A stretch of 52,986 nucleotides of DNA from CAYLSV01 sp964386435 (GCA_964386435.1 CAYLSV010000017.1:1-52986), one strand, 5' to 3'; shown: positions 8,327 through 16,851, counted from the first letter of the stretch. Notes: a model not told the origin generated them from the letters alone. Numbers and translations: made by a program.

Positions 8327-8632
8327 TCACTTGACGACGACGGTGCCGCTCATGCGTGGGTGAAACTTGCTGCCGTAGGGGAAGCTGCCGGCTTGGTTGA
8401 ACGTGTGCTTGAACGTCCGGCCGGGCTTGAGGGGGCCGCTGTCGAAGCCGCCGTTCTTGGCGGTGACGGTGTAATCCTGCTGGTCGGCGTTTCGCCAGGT
8501 GACGGACTCGCCGGCGTTGATGGTCACGGTCGCCGGGCTGAACTTCAAGCCCTTCACCGTCACCGACGCCGGCGCGGCGGCCCCGGCGAGGAGGAGCAGG
8601 GGGAAAAGCAGGGCGGGAAGGAAGCGGGACAT
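8327..8632 (-). CDS. Cupredoxin-fold secreted protein with degenerate copper site
   Basis: 101 residues, with a signal peptide MSRFLPALLFPLLLLAG and a plastocyanin/amicyanin-type domain (VTINAGESVTWRNAD, then GGFDSGPLKPGRTFKHTF, FPYGSKFHPRMSGTVVV). In this family the copper ligands are a His after the VTW strand and the Cys, His and Met of the PYHCSIHPxM loop. Here the first His position is Tyr (DYTVTA) and the Cys is replaced (PYGSKFHPRM); only the late His and Met remain. A type 1 copper centre is therefore unlikely. It may be a structural relative or bind metal differently. The function is unknown. Confidence 0.75.
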   Translation of the reverse strand: MSRFLPALLFPLLLLAGAAAPASVTVKGLKFSPATVTINAGESVTWRNADQQDYTVTAKNGGFDSGPLKPGRTFKHTFNQAGSFPYGSKFHPRMSGTVVVK

Positions 8633-8694
8633 CGTGCGGACACCATATCGAACCGCGAGCCGCCGGGACGTTAGCGGGAGCGTGGATGTCGTGG

Positions 8695-8770
8695 GGTAGC
8701 TGCGACCACACTTGGTCGAAGTCAATCGGTTCCTCGCCCCGGACTGCGACCAAGTGTGGTCGCAGCTACC
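8695..8770. repeat. REP/BIME-like inverted element (copy R4)
   Basis: GGTAGCTGCGACCACACTTG ... CAAGTGTGGTCGCAGCTACC. Each arm is a hairpin (CGACCA/TGGTCG), and the arms are exact inverted copies over their outer 20 bases. It lies between two divergent start codons (8632 and 8825), so it is not simply a terminator. Confidence 0.85.
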
Positions 8771-8824
8771 TCGCGAATCGCAAGTTTCTTCAGCTTCGTC
8801 ACACGGGCCCTCTACCATCCTCGC

Positions 8825-10096
8825 ATGGCCGAGAAGGTCATTCGCGATCCGGTTCACGACGTTATCGCGTTGCGGACCGACGACCCGATCGAGGGCTTGC
8901 TGTTCGAGCTGCTCAACGCCCGGGAGTTCCAACGTCTGCGCCGCATCCGGCAACTGGGCATGGCGAGTTTGGCATATCCGGGGGCCGACCACTCGCGGTA
9001 CAGCCACTCGCTGGGCGTCATGCAGACGGCCCGGCTCATGCTCGACCGCCTCGCCCGGCAGCACGATATTGAAGAAGCCGACCGCCTGGTCATCCTGGTG
9101 GCGGCGCTGCTGCACGATTTGGGGCACGGGCCGTTCAGCCACGTGTTCGAGCGGGTGACGCAGGTTCATCACGAGAAGTTGACGATGCGGGTCATCAACG
9201 ACCCGGCCAGCGAGGTGCACCAGATCCTGATCCGCCACGACGTGAAGCTGCCGGAGCGGGTGGTGGACTTGCTGGAAAACCTGCCGCCGCGTGATTGGCG
9301 GGGCGACCTCATCAGCAGCCAGCTCGACGCCGACCGGCTCGACTACCTGCTCCGCGACAACCTGATGACCGGCAGCCATTACGGCGACTACGACCTCAAC
9401 TGGCTGCTGCAGGCGATTGTCATCGACCCGGCCACGAACCGCCTGTGCGTCGCGGCCAAGGGCGTCAACGCCGTCGAAGCGTATTTGCAGGCCCGGCACC
9501 ACATGTACCGCAACGTCTACTTCCACAAGGTCGTCCGGGCCGCCGAGGCGATGGTGCAGCTGATCCTGCGGCGGGCCAAGGAGCTGGCCGAGGACGGCGA
9601 CCTTGATTGGCCCGCCGGGGCGGCGGCGGTGGGGCGGGCGCTGCGGGGCGAACGCATGACGATGAGCGAGTTCCTCGACCTCGACGACGCGGCGGTGCTG
9701 CAATGCTTCAAGGTGTGGGCCGCCGGCCCCGACCGCCACCTCGCCCGGCTGTGCGACGGGTTGCTGTGGCGCAAGGTGTTTAAAACCATCGACTTGGGTA
9801 AGTTCGCCGACCCGGACCAGGCGGTGCGGACGGCCCGCCGCGCCGTCGCATCGGTTGGCGGCGATGCCGACTGGACGCTGTACGCCGACGCCGTTGAAGA
9901 CACGCCGTACAAGGACGCGGCCCAAGGCGGCAAGGAGATCCTGGTCACGGGGCCCGGCGGCAAGCCCCGCCCGGTGACGGAGCATTCTGCCCTCGCCACG
10001 GCCCTCAGCAACCCGTTGTCGATCCGACGGTTGCACGTCGCCCCGGAGTGGCGCGACACGGTGACGGTGGCCCTGGACCCTCTCGAAGCAACGTAG
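8825..10096 (+). CDS. HD-domain phosphohydrolase (SAMHD1/dNTPase-like)
   Basis: 423 residues. The N-terminal HD domain has RDPVHDVI, then RLRRIRQLG, HSRYSHSLGV, and ALLHDLGHGPFSH, the metal-binding His/Asp series of SAMHD1-like deoxynucleotide triphosphohydrolases. HYGDYDLNWLL and HHMYRNVYFHK in the middle also match that branch. Likely hydrolyses nucleotides in the cytosol; the substrate is unproven. The start ATG at 8825 opens MAEKVIRDPVHD, the usual N-terminus of the family. The stop codon TAG is supplied by the first bases of the downstream repeat element. Confidence 0.85.
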   Translation: MAEKVIRDPVHDVIALRTDDPIEGLLFELLNAREFQRLRRIRQLGMASLAYPGADHSRYSHSLGVMQTARLMLDRLARQHDIEEADRLVILVAALLHDLGHGPFSHVFERVTQVHHEKLTMRVINDPASEVHQILIRHDVKLPERVVDLLENLPPRDWRGDLISSQLDADRLDYLLRDNLMTGSHYGDYDLNWLLQAIVIDPATNRLCVAAKGVNAVEAYLQARHHMYRNVYFHKVVRAAEAMVQLILRRAKELAEDGDLDWPAGAAAVGRALRGERMTMSEFLDLDDAAVLQCFKVWAAGPDRHLARLCDGLLWRKVFKTIDLGKFADPDQAVRTARRAVASVGGDADWTLYADAVEDTPYKDAAQGGKEILVTGPGGKPRPVTEHSALATALSNPLSIRRLHVAPEWRDTVTVALDPLEAT

Positions 10097-10201
10097 CTGC
10101 GACCAAACAGGTCGCAGTGGCGAGGTTCGACGCCCTCACATCAATCGCCACTTCTGGCGACGTTTGTCGCGTCTACTGCGACCTGTCAGATCGCAGCTAC
10201 G
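10092..10201. repeat. REP/BIME-like inverted element (copy R5)
   Basis: CGTAGCTGCGACCAAACAGG TCGCAGT on the left and ACTGCGACCTGTCAGATCGC AGCTACG on the right. The HD-gene stop codon (10094-10096) lies in the left arm. The rest of the 236-base stretch before phoH (10202-10332) shows nothing else I can name. Confidence 0.8.
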
Positions 10202-10332
10202 CAACCTTTCGCACTTTTTGCCGTCACCGGCTCGGCGTCGCATTGACCCGCGGCGGCGGCGGCCGATAATGCCTGACCCAGCCGAACACCGGCCGATCAT
10301 CGTCGTACCGACGATGCGCTTCTGAACCGCCC

Positions 10333-11271
10333 GTGAACCTCACCCTCCCGCTCGACCAACCCGCCAAGCGTGTCGCCCTGTTCGGCCCCACTGACCGGAA
10401 CCTGCGGACCATCCGCCAGGCGACGGGAGCTCGTGTGGTCGGCCGGGACGACGAGATCCGCCTCGCCGGGGAGCCGCAGGCCGTCGAGAAGGCGGCGGCC
10501 GTGCTCGGGCACCTCCAGCAGCGGCTGCGGACGCGGGCGTTTCTCACCCCCGAGGACATCGGCGACGCCATCGGCAAGGTTGCCGAGGAGCAGGCCCAGC
10601 AGGACGGCTCAGGCGTCGAGGTCTTTGGCCGCGGCAAGCGGATCCAAGCCAAAACCGCCGGGCAGCAGCGTTACCTCGACGCGATCTTCAGCCACGACCT
10701 GACCTTCTGCACCGGCCCGGCCGGCACCGGCAAGACGTACCTCGCCGTCGCCGCCGCGGCGTCGATGCTCAAGAAGGGCACGATCAAAAAGATCGTCCTC
10801 GTCCGCCCAGCGGTGGAAGCCGGCGAGCGATTGGGCTTTTTGCCCGGCGATTTGCAGGCCAAGGTCAACCCGTACCTCCGGCCGCTGTTCGACGCGCTGG
10901 GCGACATGATCGACTTCGAGCAGGTCAAGCGGTTCATGGTCAACGACGTCGTCGAAGTCGTGCCGCTGGCGTTCATGCGCGGCCGGACGCTTAACGAGTC
11001 GGTCGTCATCATGGACGAGGCCCAGAACACCACCGTTGGCCAGATGCTCATGTTCCTGACCCGCATGGGCAACGCCAGCAAGATGATCGTCACCGGCGAC
11101 GTCCGGCAGAACGATTTGCCCGACGACGTGCCCAGCGGCCTGGTCGACGCCCTGCAGCGTCTGCGCGGCAATGAGCGGATCGCCCGCGTTCGGCTCGAGC
11201 GGACGGACGTCGTCCGCCACCCGCTGGTCCGCGACATCATCGAAGCCTATGGCGAAGAGGTGACGGTTTGA
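10333..11271 (+). CDS. PhoH-family ATPase
   Basis: 312 residues from a GTG. The N-terminal 90 residues form a KH-like region (TGARVVGRDDEIRLAG). The PhoH domain follows with Walker A GPAGTGKT near residue 132, LVRPAVEAGERLGFLPGD, and Walker B VIMDEAQNTT, then TGDVRQNDLP. PhoH/PhoL proteins are ATPases linked to RNA metabolism; in many bacteria they sit beside a 7TM-HD protein and ybeY. The 7TM-HD neighbour is present 190 bp downstream, but ybeY is not. No strong ribosome-binding site precedes the GTG. The 11272-11462 spacer shows no clear feature. Confidence 0.9.
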   Translation: MNLTLPLDQPAKRVALFGPTDRNLRTIRQATGARVVGRDDEIRLAGEPQAVEKAAAVLGHLQQRLRTRAFLTPEDIGDAIGKVAEEQAQQDGSGVEVFGRGKRIQAKTAGQQRYLDAIFSHDLTFCTGPAGTGKTYLAVAAAASMLKKGTIKKIVLVRPAVEAGERLGFLPGDLQAKVNPYLRPLFDALGDMIDFEQVKRFMVNDVVEVVPLAFMRGRTLNESVVIMDEAQNTTVGQMLMFLTRMGNASKMIVTGDVRQNDLPDDVPSGLVDALQRLRGNERIARVRLERTDVVRHPLVRDIIEAYGEEVTV

Positions 11272-11462
11272 GCTTCGACCAACCGCGCCAACCGGCATGC
11301 GCGGCAGCCTCATGGCCGCAGTCTCGCCGGATCGTGGCCGGTCGCCGGAATCGGGGATTGTGCGACGGGCCGATGAGCCAAAGGATGAACGGCTGAAGAA
11401 AACGGCGGAGCCCGTCCGGTGTCGAGAGGTGGCAAGGGAGTGCCCGCAAGCAGGATTCGCGT

Positions 11463-13775
11463 ATGCCCAACTCCTCCGAGTTCGCCGCCCCCAGCCCGTC
11501 GAAGGGGGAGGTCCGCCGTGAGCGGGTCCGGCGGCAAAAGCCCAACCGCGATCAGCCGCTGCGCCGGCTGACCTCGCCCGAGGTGCTGCCGTCGCTGGCC
11601 GTGCTGGCGGCGTTTGCGGTGATTGTCGGCAGCATCATCATGCTCCGGCCCGAGGCCATCCCGTACCGGCTCGGCCAAACGCTCCGCCACGATGTCTCCA
11701 GCCGTACTGCCTTCACCTTCCGCAGCAACGACAAGCTGCAGGAAGCCCGCGCCATCGAACGCGAGCGGACGCCGCGTATTTACACGCTCACCCAGCCCGA
11801 CATCTGGGGCAGCCTCGGCGTCTACTTGCTCGATCTGCCGCTGCAATTACGCGGCCAGACCCTTGCCGACCTCGACCCAAAGCTGCAGGAGGCGATCAAC
11901 GACGAGGCGACGCTGATGCAGATCCAGGCCCAGGCGCCGGAGGTCGGCACTGAGCCGACGCCGCGGTGGCAGGGCGACGTCGAGACGTATGTCAACCGGC
12001 TGCGCAGCCGCAACATCGCCGTCATCCCCGAGGGTGATTGGCGGGCCGACCGCAACAAAAACATCCGCCTCGAGGGGATCGACGAGGTGCCGGTCCGCGA
12101 CGATTACGGCTACGGCGTGTTCACCGATGTCGACCCCACCGGTGCCGCCGCCAAACGCTTCCGCGACGAAGCCCTTCAAGTATTCAGCCCCGAAATCTAC
12201 CCGGCCATCGCCGCCATTGCCCGGGGCGAGGTCGGCTTGACGCACGGGTTGAACGTGAACGTCACGGCCGAGGCGCGGAACAACGCCGCCGCGTCGGTGC
12301 CGGTGGAGCGGGGCGACACGACGTTCAACGCCAACGTCCCGATCGTGACCGCCGGCGAGATCGACGAGCGGGAGCTGGCCGTGCTGGCCGCCGAGCACCG
12401 GGCGTTCCGCGAAGGGCTGGGGGCCATCGCCTCGATAGGCGAGCGGTTCGGCCTCGCCTCGGTCATCGCCCTGCTGTGCGGCGTGCTGGGGACGTACGTC
12501 ACCATCTACCAGCCGCGCATCGTCCGCAACCCGACCCGCGCCCTCGGCCTCGCCGCGTTGTTCGCCGGGACGATCCTGGCGGCCCAACTCGCCGCGCTCT
12601 CGACGCAGCCGATCTACCTGCTGGGCGTCATGCCGACGCTGCTCGTGGCGACGATTTTGGCCATTGCCTACGACAAGCGGTTCGCACTCGGGGCCGGCTG
12701 CATCCACGCGGTCTTCGTGACGCTGGCGGCCAACGTCGGCATGGGGCTGCTGCTGGTGCTGGTGGCCGGGGTGCTGGTGACGGCCATGCTGCTCGACGAG
12801 GTCCGCACCCGCCGCAAGCTGGTCGAGGTCGGCTTCGCCGCCGGCCTGGCCATGGCCGTCGCGGCGATCGCCACCGGGTTCGCGCAGCTCGACAACTGGG
12901 TGAACGTCCTGACCAACGGCCTGTACGCCCTGATCGGCGGCGTCGCGGTCGGCGTGGCGGTGCTGGGCATGCTGCCGTTCATCGAGAAGGCGTTCCGCAT
13001 CTCCACCGGCATGACGCTGCTGGAACTCGCCGATGTCAACCACCCGCTGCTCCGCCGCCTGCAATCTGAAGCCCCCGGCAGCTACAACCACAGCATGCAG
13101 GTCGCCGTCCTCGCCGAGGAGGCGGCCCGCGCCATCGGGGCCAACGCTTTGCTCTGCCGCGTCGCCGGGTACTACCACGACGTCGGCAAGATCCACAAAA
13201 GCGACTACTTCATCGAGAACCAGTCCGGCGGCCACAACCGCCATTTGAACCTCTCGCCCAGCGTCAGCCTGCTGATCATCATCGGCCACGTCAAGGACGG
13301 CGTGGAATTGGCCCGCGAGTACAACCTGCCCCGCGAGGTCACGCCGTTCATCCAGGAACACCACGGCACCACCCTCGTCGAATTCTTCTACCGCACCGCC
13401 AAAGACCAGCAGGCCGCCGTCCCCGAGACCGAGCGCAGCGGCGACGTGCCCGAAAGTCAATACCGCTACCCCGGCCCCAAGCCCCGCAGCAAGGAGACGG
13501 CGATCATGATGCTCGCCGACACCGTCGAAAGTGCCACCCGCGCGATGAAGGAGCACAACCCCAGCCGCATCGAGGCCCGCGTCCACGACCTCGCCCTCAA
13601 GCGCCTCCACGACGGCCAGTTCGACGACTGCGACCTGACCCTCCGCGAGCTCGACCTGGTCAAGCAAAGCCTGGTCAAGAGCCTGCTGCACATCTACCAC
13701 GGCCGCATCGAATACCCCAGCGACCGCGAAGCCCGCGAAGCCGCCGAGGCCGACCTGGCGATGGCTGCCGGATGA
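11463..13775 (+). CDS. 7TM-HD (PgpH/YqfF-type) cyclic-di-nucleotide phosphodiesterase-like protein
   Basis: 770 residues. After a basic cytosolic N-terminus comes one membrane segment (about 43-62), a large extracytoplasmic 7TM-HD domain (to about 310), a block of seven hydrophobic segments (about 320-510), and a C-terminal HD domain with NHSMQVAVLAEEAARAIGAN and AGYYHDVGKIHKSDYF. This is the architecture of PgpH, which degrades c-di-AMP in Firmicutes. The HD residues are present, but the nucleotide used here is not known. Located after phoH as in many genomes. Its stop directly abuts that of the convergent higA. Confidence 0.88.
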   Translation: MPNSSEFAAPSPSKGEVRRERVRRQKPNRDQPLRRLTSPEVLPSLAVLAAFAVIVGSIIMLRPEAIPYRLGQTLRHDVSSRTAFTFRSNDKLQEARAIERERTPRIYTLTQPDIWGSLGVYLLDLPLQLRGQTLADLDPKLQEAINDEATLMQIQAQAPEVGTEPTPRWQGDVETYVNRLRSRNIAVIPEGDWRADRNKNIRLEGIDEVPVRDDYGYGVFTDVDPTGAAAKRFRDEALQVFSPEIYPAIAAIARGEVGLTHGLNVNVTAEARNNAAASVPVERGDTTFNANVPIVTAGEIDERELAVLAAEHRAFREGLGAIASIGERFGLASVIALLCGVLGTYVTIYQPRIVRNPTRALGLAALFAGTILAAQLAALSTQPIYLLGVMPTLLVATILAIAYDKRFALGAGCIHAVFVTLAANVGMGLLLVLVAGVLVTAMLLDEVRTRRKLVEVGFAAGLAMAVAAIATGFAQLDNWVNVLTNGLYALIGGVAVGVAVLGMLPFIEKAFRISTGMTLLELADVNHPLLRRLQSEAPGSYNHSMQVAVLAEEAARAIGANALLCRVAGYYHDVGKIHKSDYFIENQSGGHNRHLNLSPSVSLLIIIGHVKDGVELAREYNLPREVTPFIQEHHGTTLVEFFYRTAKDQQAAVPETERSGDVPESQYRYPGPKPRSKETAIMMLADTVESATRAMKEHNPSRIEARVHDLALKRLHDGQFDDCDLTLRELDLVKQSLVKSLLHIYHGRIEYPSDREAREAAEADLAMAAG

Positions 13776-14237
13776 TTAAGGCCTGAAGTACTGCGGGTCC
13801 ATCTTGAAGTGATCGACCAAGCGTTGGACAGACGAATCATCCCAGCCGCGCCGGCCCTCCATCACGTCATTGGCCCGAGCCGGCTCAACGCCCGCCACAT
13901 CGGCCAAGCGGTTCACCGTCACGTCAACCCCCGCCTCCAGCAAGAGCCGCATCCGCTCCGGCAGTGTGCCTCGCCGGGCCATGTGGTCCGAGCGCGCATC
14001 GAACTGCCGGATCAGCATCGCGAGCACGTCGTGATAGTCGCGCACGTCCGGCGGCACGTTCCGCCCCGCGATGACGCGATGGTCGATCTCTTCGAGAATT
14101 TCTGCCGCTTGATCGTAATCCTCATCATCACGGAGCGGGCGCAGCGGAAAACGGATGACATAGCCGAATAGCTCACCGCTTGGTTTCGGCGACACGTCAT
14201 CCGCGACTTCCGGAATATCGATGGTGATTGTGCTCAT
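13776..14237 (-). CDS. higA: HigA-type antitoxin
   Basis: 153 residues from the ATG at 14237, with AGGAG eight bases upstream; an in-frame GTG at 14246 is less likely. The C-terminal part (LLEAGVDVTVNRLADVAGVE PARANDVMEGRRG) is a helix-turn-helix of the Cro/C1 type. The N-terminal part is typical of HigA partners of HigB2/PF09907 toxins, with an acidic stretch and DYDQAAEILEEIDHRV. It should bind both the toxin and its own promoter. The toxin gene is immediately upstream, with 11 bp between its stop and this ATG, the toxin-first order of higBA. Confidence 0.78.
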   Translation of the reverse strand: MSTITIDIPEVADDVSPKPSGELFGYVIRFPLRPLRDDEDYDQAAEILEEIDHRVIAGRNVPPDVRDYHDVLAMLIRQFDARSDHMARRGTLPERMRLLLEAGVDVTVNRLADVAGVEPARANDVMEGRRGWDDSSVQRLVDHFKMDPQYFRP

Positions 14238-14248
14238 GGAAGTCACTC

Positions 14249-14593
14249 CTAGCGTTCATCGGGGCCGACGACGGCAAAGTCGTCGTGCCATCGCTTGCGG
14301 TCATACTCCTGGTGCGTCATAACCCGCTTGATGTAGATCCGATTTACCGGATGGTAGAACACAAGCGTGGCGATCCGGTACTTGTTGCCGCCGGCGTCGA
14401 ACACGGTGGCGTTGGGGCGACCGCCGGGCAGCGAGAACTCATCTACCCGGCTGCCGAACATGGCCTTTGCGTCGGCGAAGCTTCGCCAGTGTGCCGCCTC
14501 GACAAGCTCCAGCCATCGCCGCAGCGGCTTTTCGGCGTCCGCCGGCGCGGCGAGCCAGAACTCGCGGAGCTTGCGCGGGCTGATCACGTGCAC
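14249..14593 (-). CDS. higB: HigB-type mRNA interferase toxin
   Basis: 114 residues from a GTG at 14593. The N-terminus MHVISPRKLREFW and the C-terminal block NKYRIATLVFYHPVNRIYIK then MTHQEYD match the HigB toxin family (PF09907, RelE fold), which cleaves ribosome-bound mRNA. It also keeps the AEKPLRRWLELVEAAHW segment. Toxin precedes antitoxin on the minus strand. The pair sits 40 bp downstream of the ABC ATPase, where a MacB-type permease would normally follow. Confidence 0.82.
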   Translation of the reverse strand: MHVISPRKLREFWLAAPADAEKPLRRWLELVEAAHWRSFADAKAMFGSRVDEFSLPGGRPNATVFDAGGNKYRIATLVFYHPVNRIYIKRVMTHQEYDRKRWHDDFAVVGPDER

Positions 14594-14633
14594 GATGCCA
14601 TCCTGCTGTTGCCGACCCGGTTCGTCAACATCA

Positions 14634-15332
14634 TCATAATGCCGGCACCGCGGCGACGTTTGCCTCGTCGCTGATGATTTTGCCGTCTTTCATCGTCACG
14701 ATGCGGGCGGCGCGGGCGGCGACGTCGGCTTCGTGGGTGACGACGATGATCGTCTGGCCGCGGGCGTGCAAATCGTTGAAGAGTTGCAGGATGTCCTCGG
14801 TGGTGCGGGAATCGAGGGCGCCGGTCGGTTCGTCGGCGAGGAGGATGTCCGGCTGGTTGACCATGGCCCGGGCGATGGCGACGCGTTGGCGTTGGCCGCC
14901 GGAGAGTTGCATCGGGCGGTGGCCGGCGCGGTCGCCGAGGCCGACGAGTTCGAGGGCCGTCCGGGCAGCCCGCCGGCGGCCGCGCCAGCTGTCGCGGCTG
15001 TAGATCAGCGGCAGCTCGACGTTCCGCTGGGCGCTCTGGCGGTTGAGCAGCTCGAAGCTTTGGAAGACGAACCCGATCCGCTTGTTGCGCACCGCCGCGA
15101 GCGTTGCACTGCCCATCGTGTCGACGCGGTCGCCGGCGAGTTCGTAGGTGCCGGCGGTGGGGCGGTCCAAGCAGCCGAGGATGTTCATCATCGTGCTCTT
15201 GCCGCTGCCGCTGGAGCCCATGATGGCGACGTACTCGTTCTGGTCGATGTCGAGGTCGACACCGTCGAGCGCGCGGATCGTCTCGCCGCCGACTTTGTAG
15301 TGTTTCGTGATGTCGCGGAGGCGGAGGAGCAC
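14634..15332 (-). CDS. MacB/LolD-type ABC transporter ATP-binding protein
   Basis: 232 residues from a GTG. Walker A GSSGSGKST near 39-47, Q-loop FVFQSFELL, signature LSGGQRQRVAIARA, Walker B ILLADEPTGALD and the switch His in VVTHEAD are all intact. It belongs to the MacB/LolD/FtsE branch that works with FtsX-like permeases. The fusion protein lies upstream on the same strand, but no permease follows; higBA is found there instead. A MacB-like permease with no ATPase is at 38886-40148. MacB itself is usually a fused ATPase-permease; planctomycete and Gram-positive systems often have separate subunits. Confidence 0.9.
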   Translation of the reverse strand: MLLRLRDITKHYKVGGETIRALDGVDLDIDQNEYVAIMGSSGSGKSTMMNILGCLDRPTAGTYELAGDRVDTMGSATLAAVRNKRIGFVFQSFELLNRQSAQRNVELPLIYSRDSWRGRRRAARTALELVGLGDRAGHRPMQLSGGQRQRVAIARAMVNQPDILLADEPTGALDSRTTEDILQLFNDLHARGQTIIVVTHEADVAARAARIVTMKDGKIISDEANVAAVPAL

Positions 15333-15338
15333 GTCGGA

Positions 15339-15373
15339 AGTGATGAGTGATGAGTATCGAGTACCGAGTGAAC
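15339..15373. repeat. Heptamer-word repeat, single arm
   Basis: Five tandem 7-bp words: AGTGATG, AGTGATG, AGTATCG, AGTACCG, AGTGAAC. Located in the 74-bp spacer between the ABC ATPase start and the fusion-protein stop. Same style as the inverted word repeats at 19361, 23262, 24036, 38765 and 49550. No convincing opposite arm is visible. Confidence 0.65.
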
Positions 15374-15406
15374 AAAGGTGCTGCGGCGTAACGTGCCGTC
15401 GCTCAT

Positions 15407-16771
15407 CTATTCTTCTTCGGTTTCTGTCTCGTCCTTGATTTGCTCGTCGTCGCCGGTTTGGATGTCCAGGTCGTTCTTGAGTTGGTCGAAGATGCTGAAC
15501 GGGCCGATGATAACTTCTTCGCCGTCGGTGAGGCCGAGCTCGATGATGGTGTTGTTGAGGTCGCTCGGGCCGATGCGAACCGGGCGGACCTTGGCCTTGC
15601 CGGCGTCGCGGACGTAGACGACGGGGACGACGCTCTTGGTGCCGTCGACGGCCTCCGATTGGCGGACATCCTCGGGCAATTCGTCCGTCGCGTGGCCGCG
15701 GATGGCCTGCGTCGGGACGAGCAAGGCGTTGTCGTGGGTGATCGTGCGAACCTCCACATCGGCCGTCAAATCGCTGAGCAATCGGCGGCCGGCGGTGTCG
15801 AGCAGGATGTCGACACCGTAGGTGTTGGCGTTGCTCGAGTTGCCGGTGATGCCGGTCCGTTCGGTGGTCCGGGCGAGGGCGACATTCTTCACGGTGCCGT
15901 CAAAGACTTCGTCGCGGTAGGCGTCGATCCTCACTTCGGCCGCCTGCCCCTCGGCGACCTGGGCAATGTCGCTTTCATACACCTCAGCCCGCACGAGCAT
16001 TTCATCGAGGTCGGCCACTTCCATGATGACGGTGCCGGCGTTGTTCATCGTGCCGGTGATGACCAGCTCGCCCACCTCGGCGTTGAGCCGCGTCACGACA
16101 CCGTCGATCGGGCTGGTGATCACGGTGTCGTCAAGCGTGTCCTGAGCCTGGTCGATCTCCGCCCGGCCGACATCGAGGCGGAACTCCAACGCCCGGAGGT
16201 TCGACGTGTCGGCGGCGAGCTGTGTCGTGGCCGCGTCGAGCTCGGCGCGGAGCCGGGTGAACCGTGCCTCGGCCGACTCGAAGTCGGCGGCGCTGATGTC
16301 GCGGGTTTCCAACAAATTCCGCTTGCGCTCGAAGTCGCGTTCGGCTTCGGCGAGCGAGGCCTCGTCGGCACGCAGCCGTGACTTGGCGGCCTCCAGCCGG
16401 CTGCGGGCGACCTCGATGTCAACCTCCTGAGCCGCCAGCCGGGCCTCGGCGGCGCGAAGGTTGGCTTCCAGATCACTGGCATCGAGGCGGACCAGCACGT
16501 CGCCGGCCTTCACCGGGTCGCCCTCGTCAAACGGCAGCTCCAGGATGCGGGCGCTGACGCGGGCGGAAATCTGCACGTTGTCCTCGGCCTCCAGCCGGCC
16601 GGGGGCGGTGACCCGCTCGACAAGTTGCCCGCGAAACGCCGCCTCGGTCCGCACGCTCACGCCCGCCGGCCCAACCGAGTTGCCGCCTTGAGCGAGGGCG
16701 AACCCGACGCCGCCCAGCAAGGCCAGCAGCAGGACGAGCACGACAGCGACGATGGCGAGCTTCTTCAACAC
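15407..16771 (-). CDS. MacA/HlyD-type periplasmic membrane-fusion protein
   Basis: 454 residues. A GTG at 16771 opens MLKKLAIVAVVLVLLLALLG, a membrane anchor; the open frame beyond it has no comparable N-terminus. A biotinyl-lipoyl-like half (VSARILELPFDEGDPVKAGD), a long alpha-helical hairpin (about residues 100-210, repeated A/E/R/L heptads), a second lipoyl half (TVITSPIDGVVTRL), a beta-barrel domain and an acidic C-terminus (DETETEEE) give the standard order. It would bridge an inner-membrane exporter to a TolC channel. The cognate ATPase gene is 75 bp downstream. Confidence 0.88.
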   Translation of the reverse strand: MLKKLAIVAVVLVLLLALLGGVGFALAQGGNSVGPAGVSVRTEAAFRGQLVERVTAPGRLEAEDNVQISARVSARILELPFDEGDPVKAGDVLVRLDASDLEANLRAAEARLAAQEVDIEVARSRLEAAKSRLRADEASLAEAERDFERKRNLLETRDISAADFESAEARFTRLRAELDAATTQLAADTSNLRALEFRLDVGRAEIDQAQDTLDDTVITSPIDGVVTRLNAEVGELVITGTMNNAGTVIMEVADLDEMLVRAEVYESDIAQVAEGQAAEVRIDAYRDEVFDGTVKNVALARTTERTGITGNSSNANTYGVDILLDTAGRRLLSDLTADVEVRTITHDNALLVPTQAIRGHATDELPEDVRQSEAVDGTKSVVPVVYVRDAGKAKVRPVRIGPSDLNNTIIELGLTDGEEVIIGPFSIFDQLKNDLDIQTGDDEQIKDETETEEE

Positions 16772-16851
16772 GGGCGATTCAGGTGGGGCAGACGGCACCA
16801 ACACGCTCGACAGCGGGCGATGTTGCAGTGTAGGAGGAGGTGGCAGGTGGT

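Noticed and set aside
8695..8770. REP-like element as a transcription terminator
   Set aside because: It lies between two divergent start codons, where no terminator is needed.
11847..13700. 617-codon minus-strand open frame opposite the 7TM-HD gene
   Set aside because: Its composition is that of reverse-strand shadow coding; the sense strand encodes clear HD motifs.
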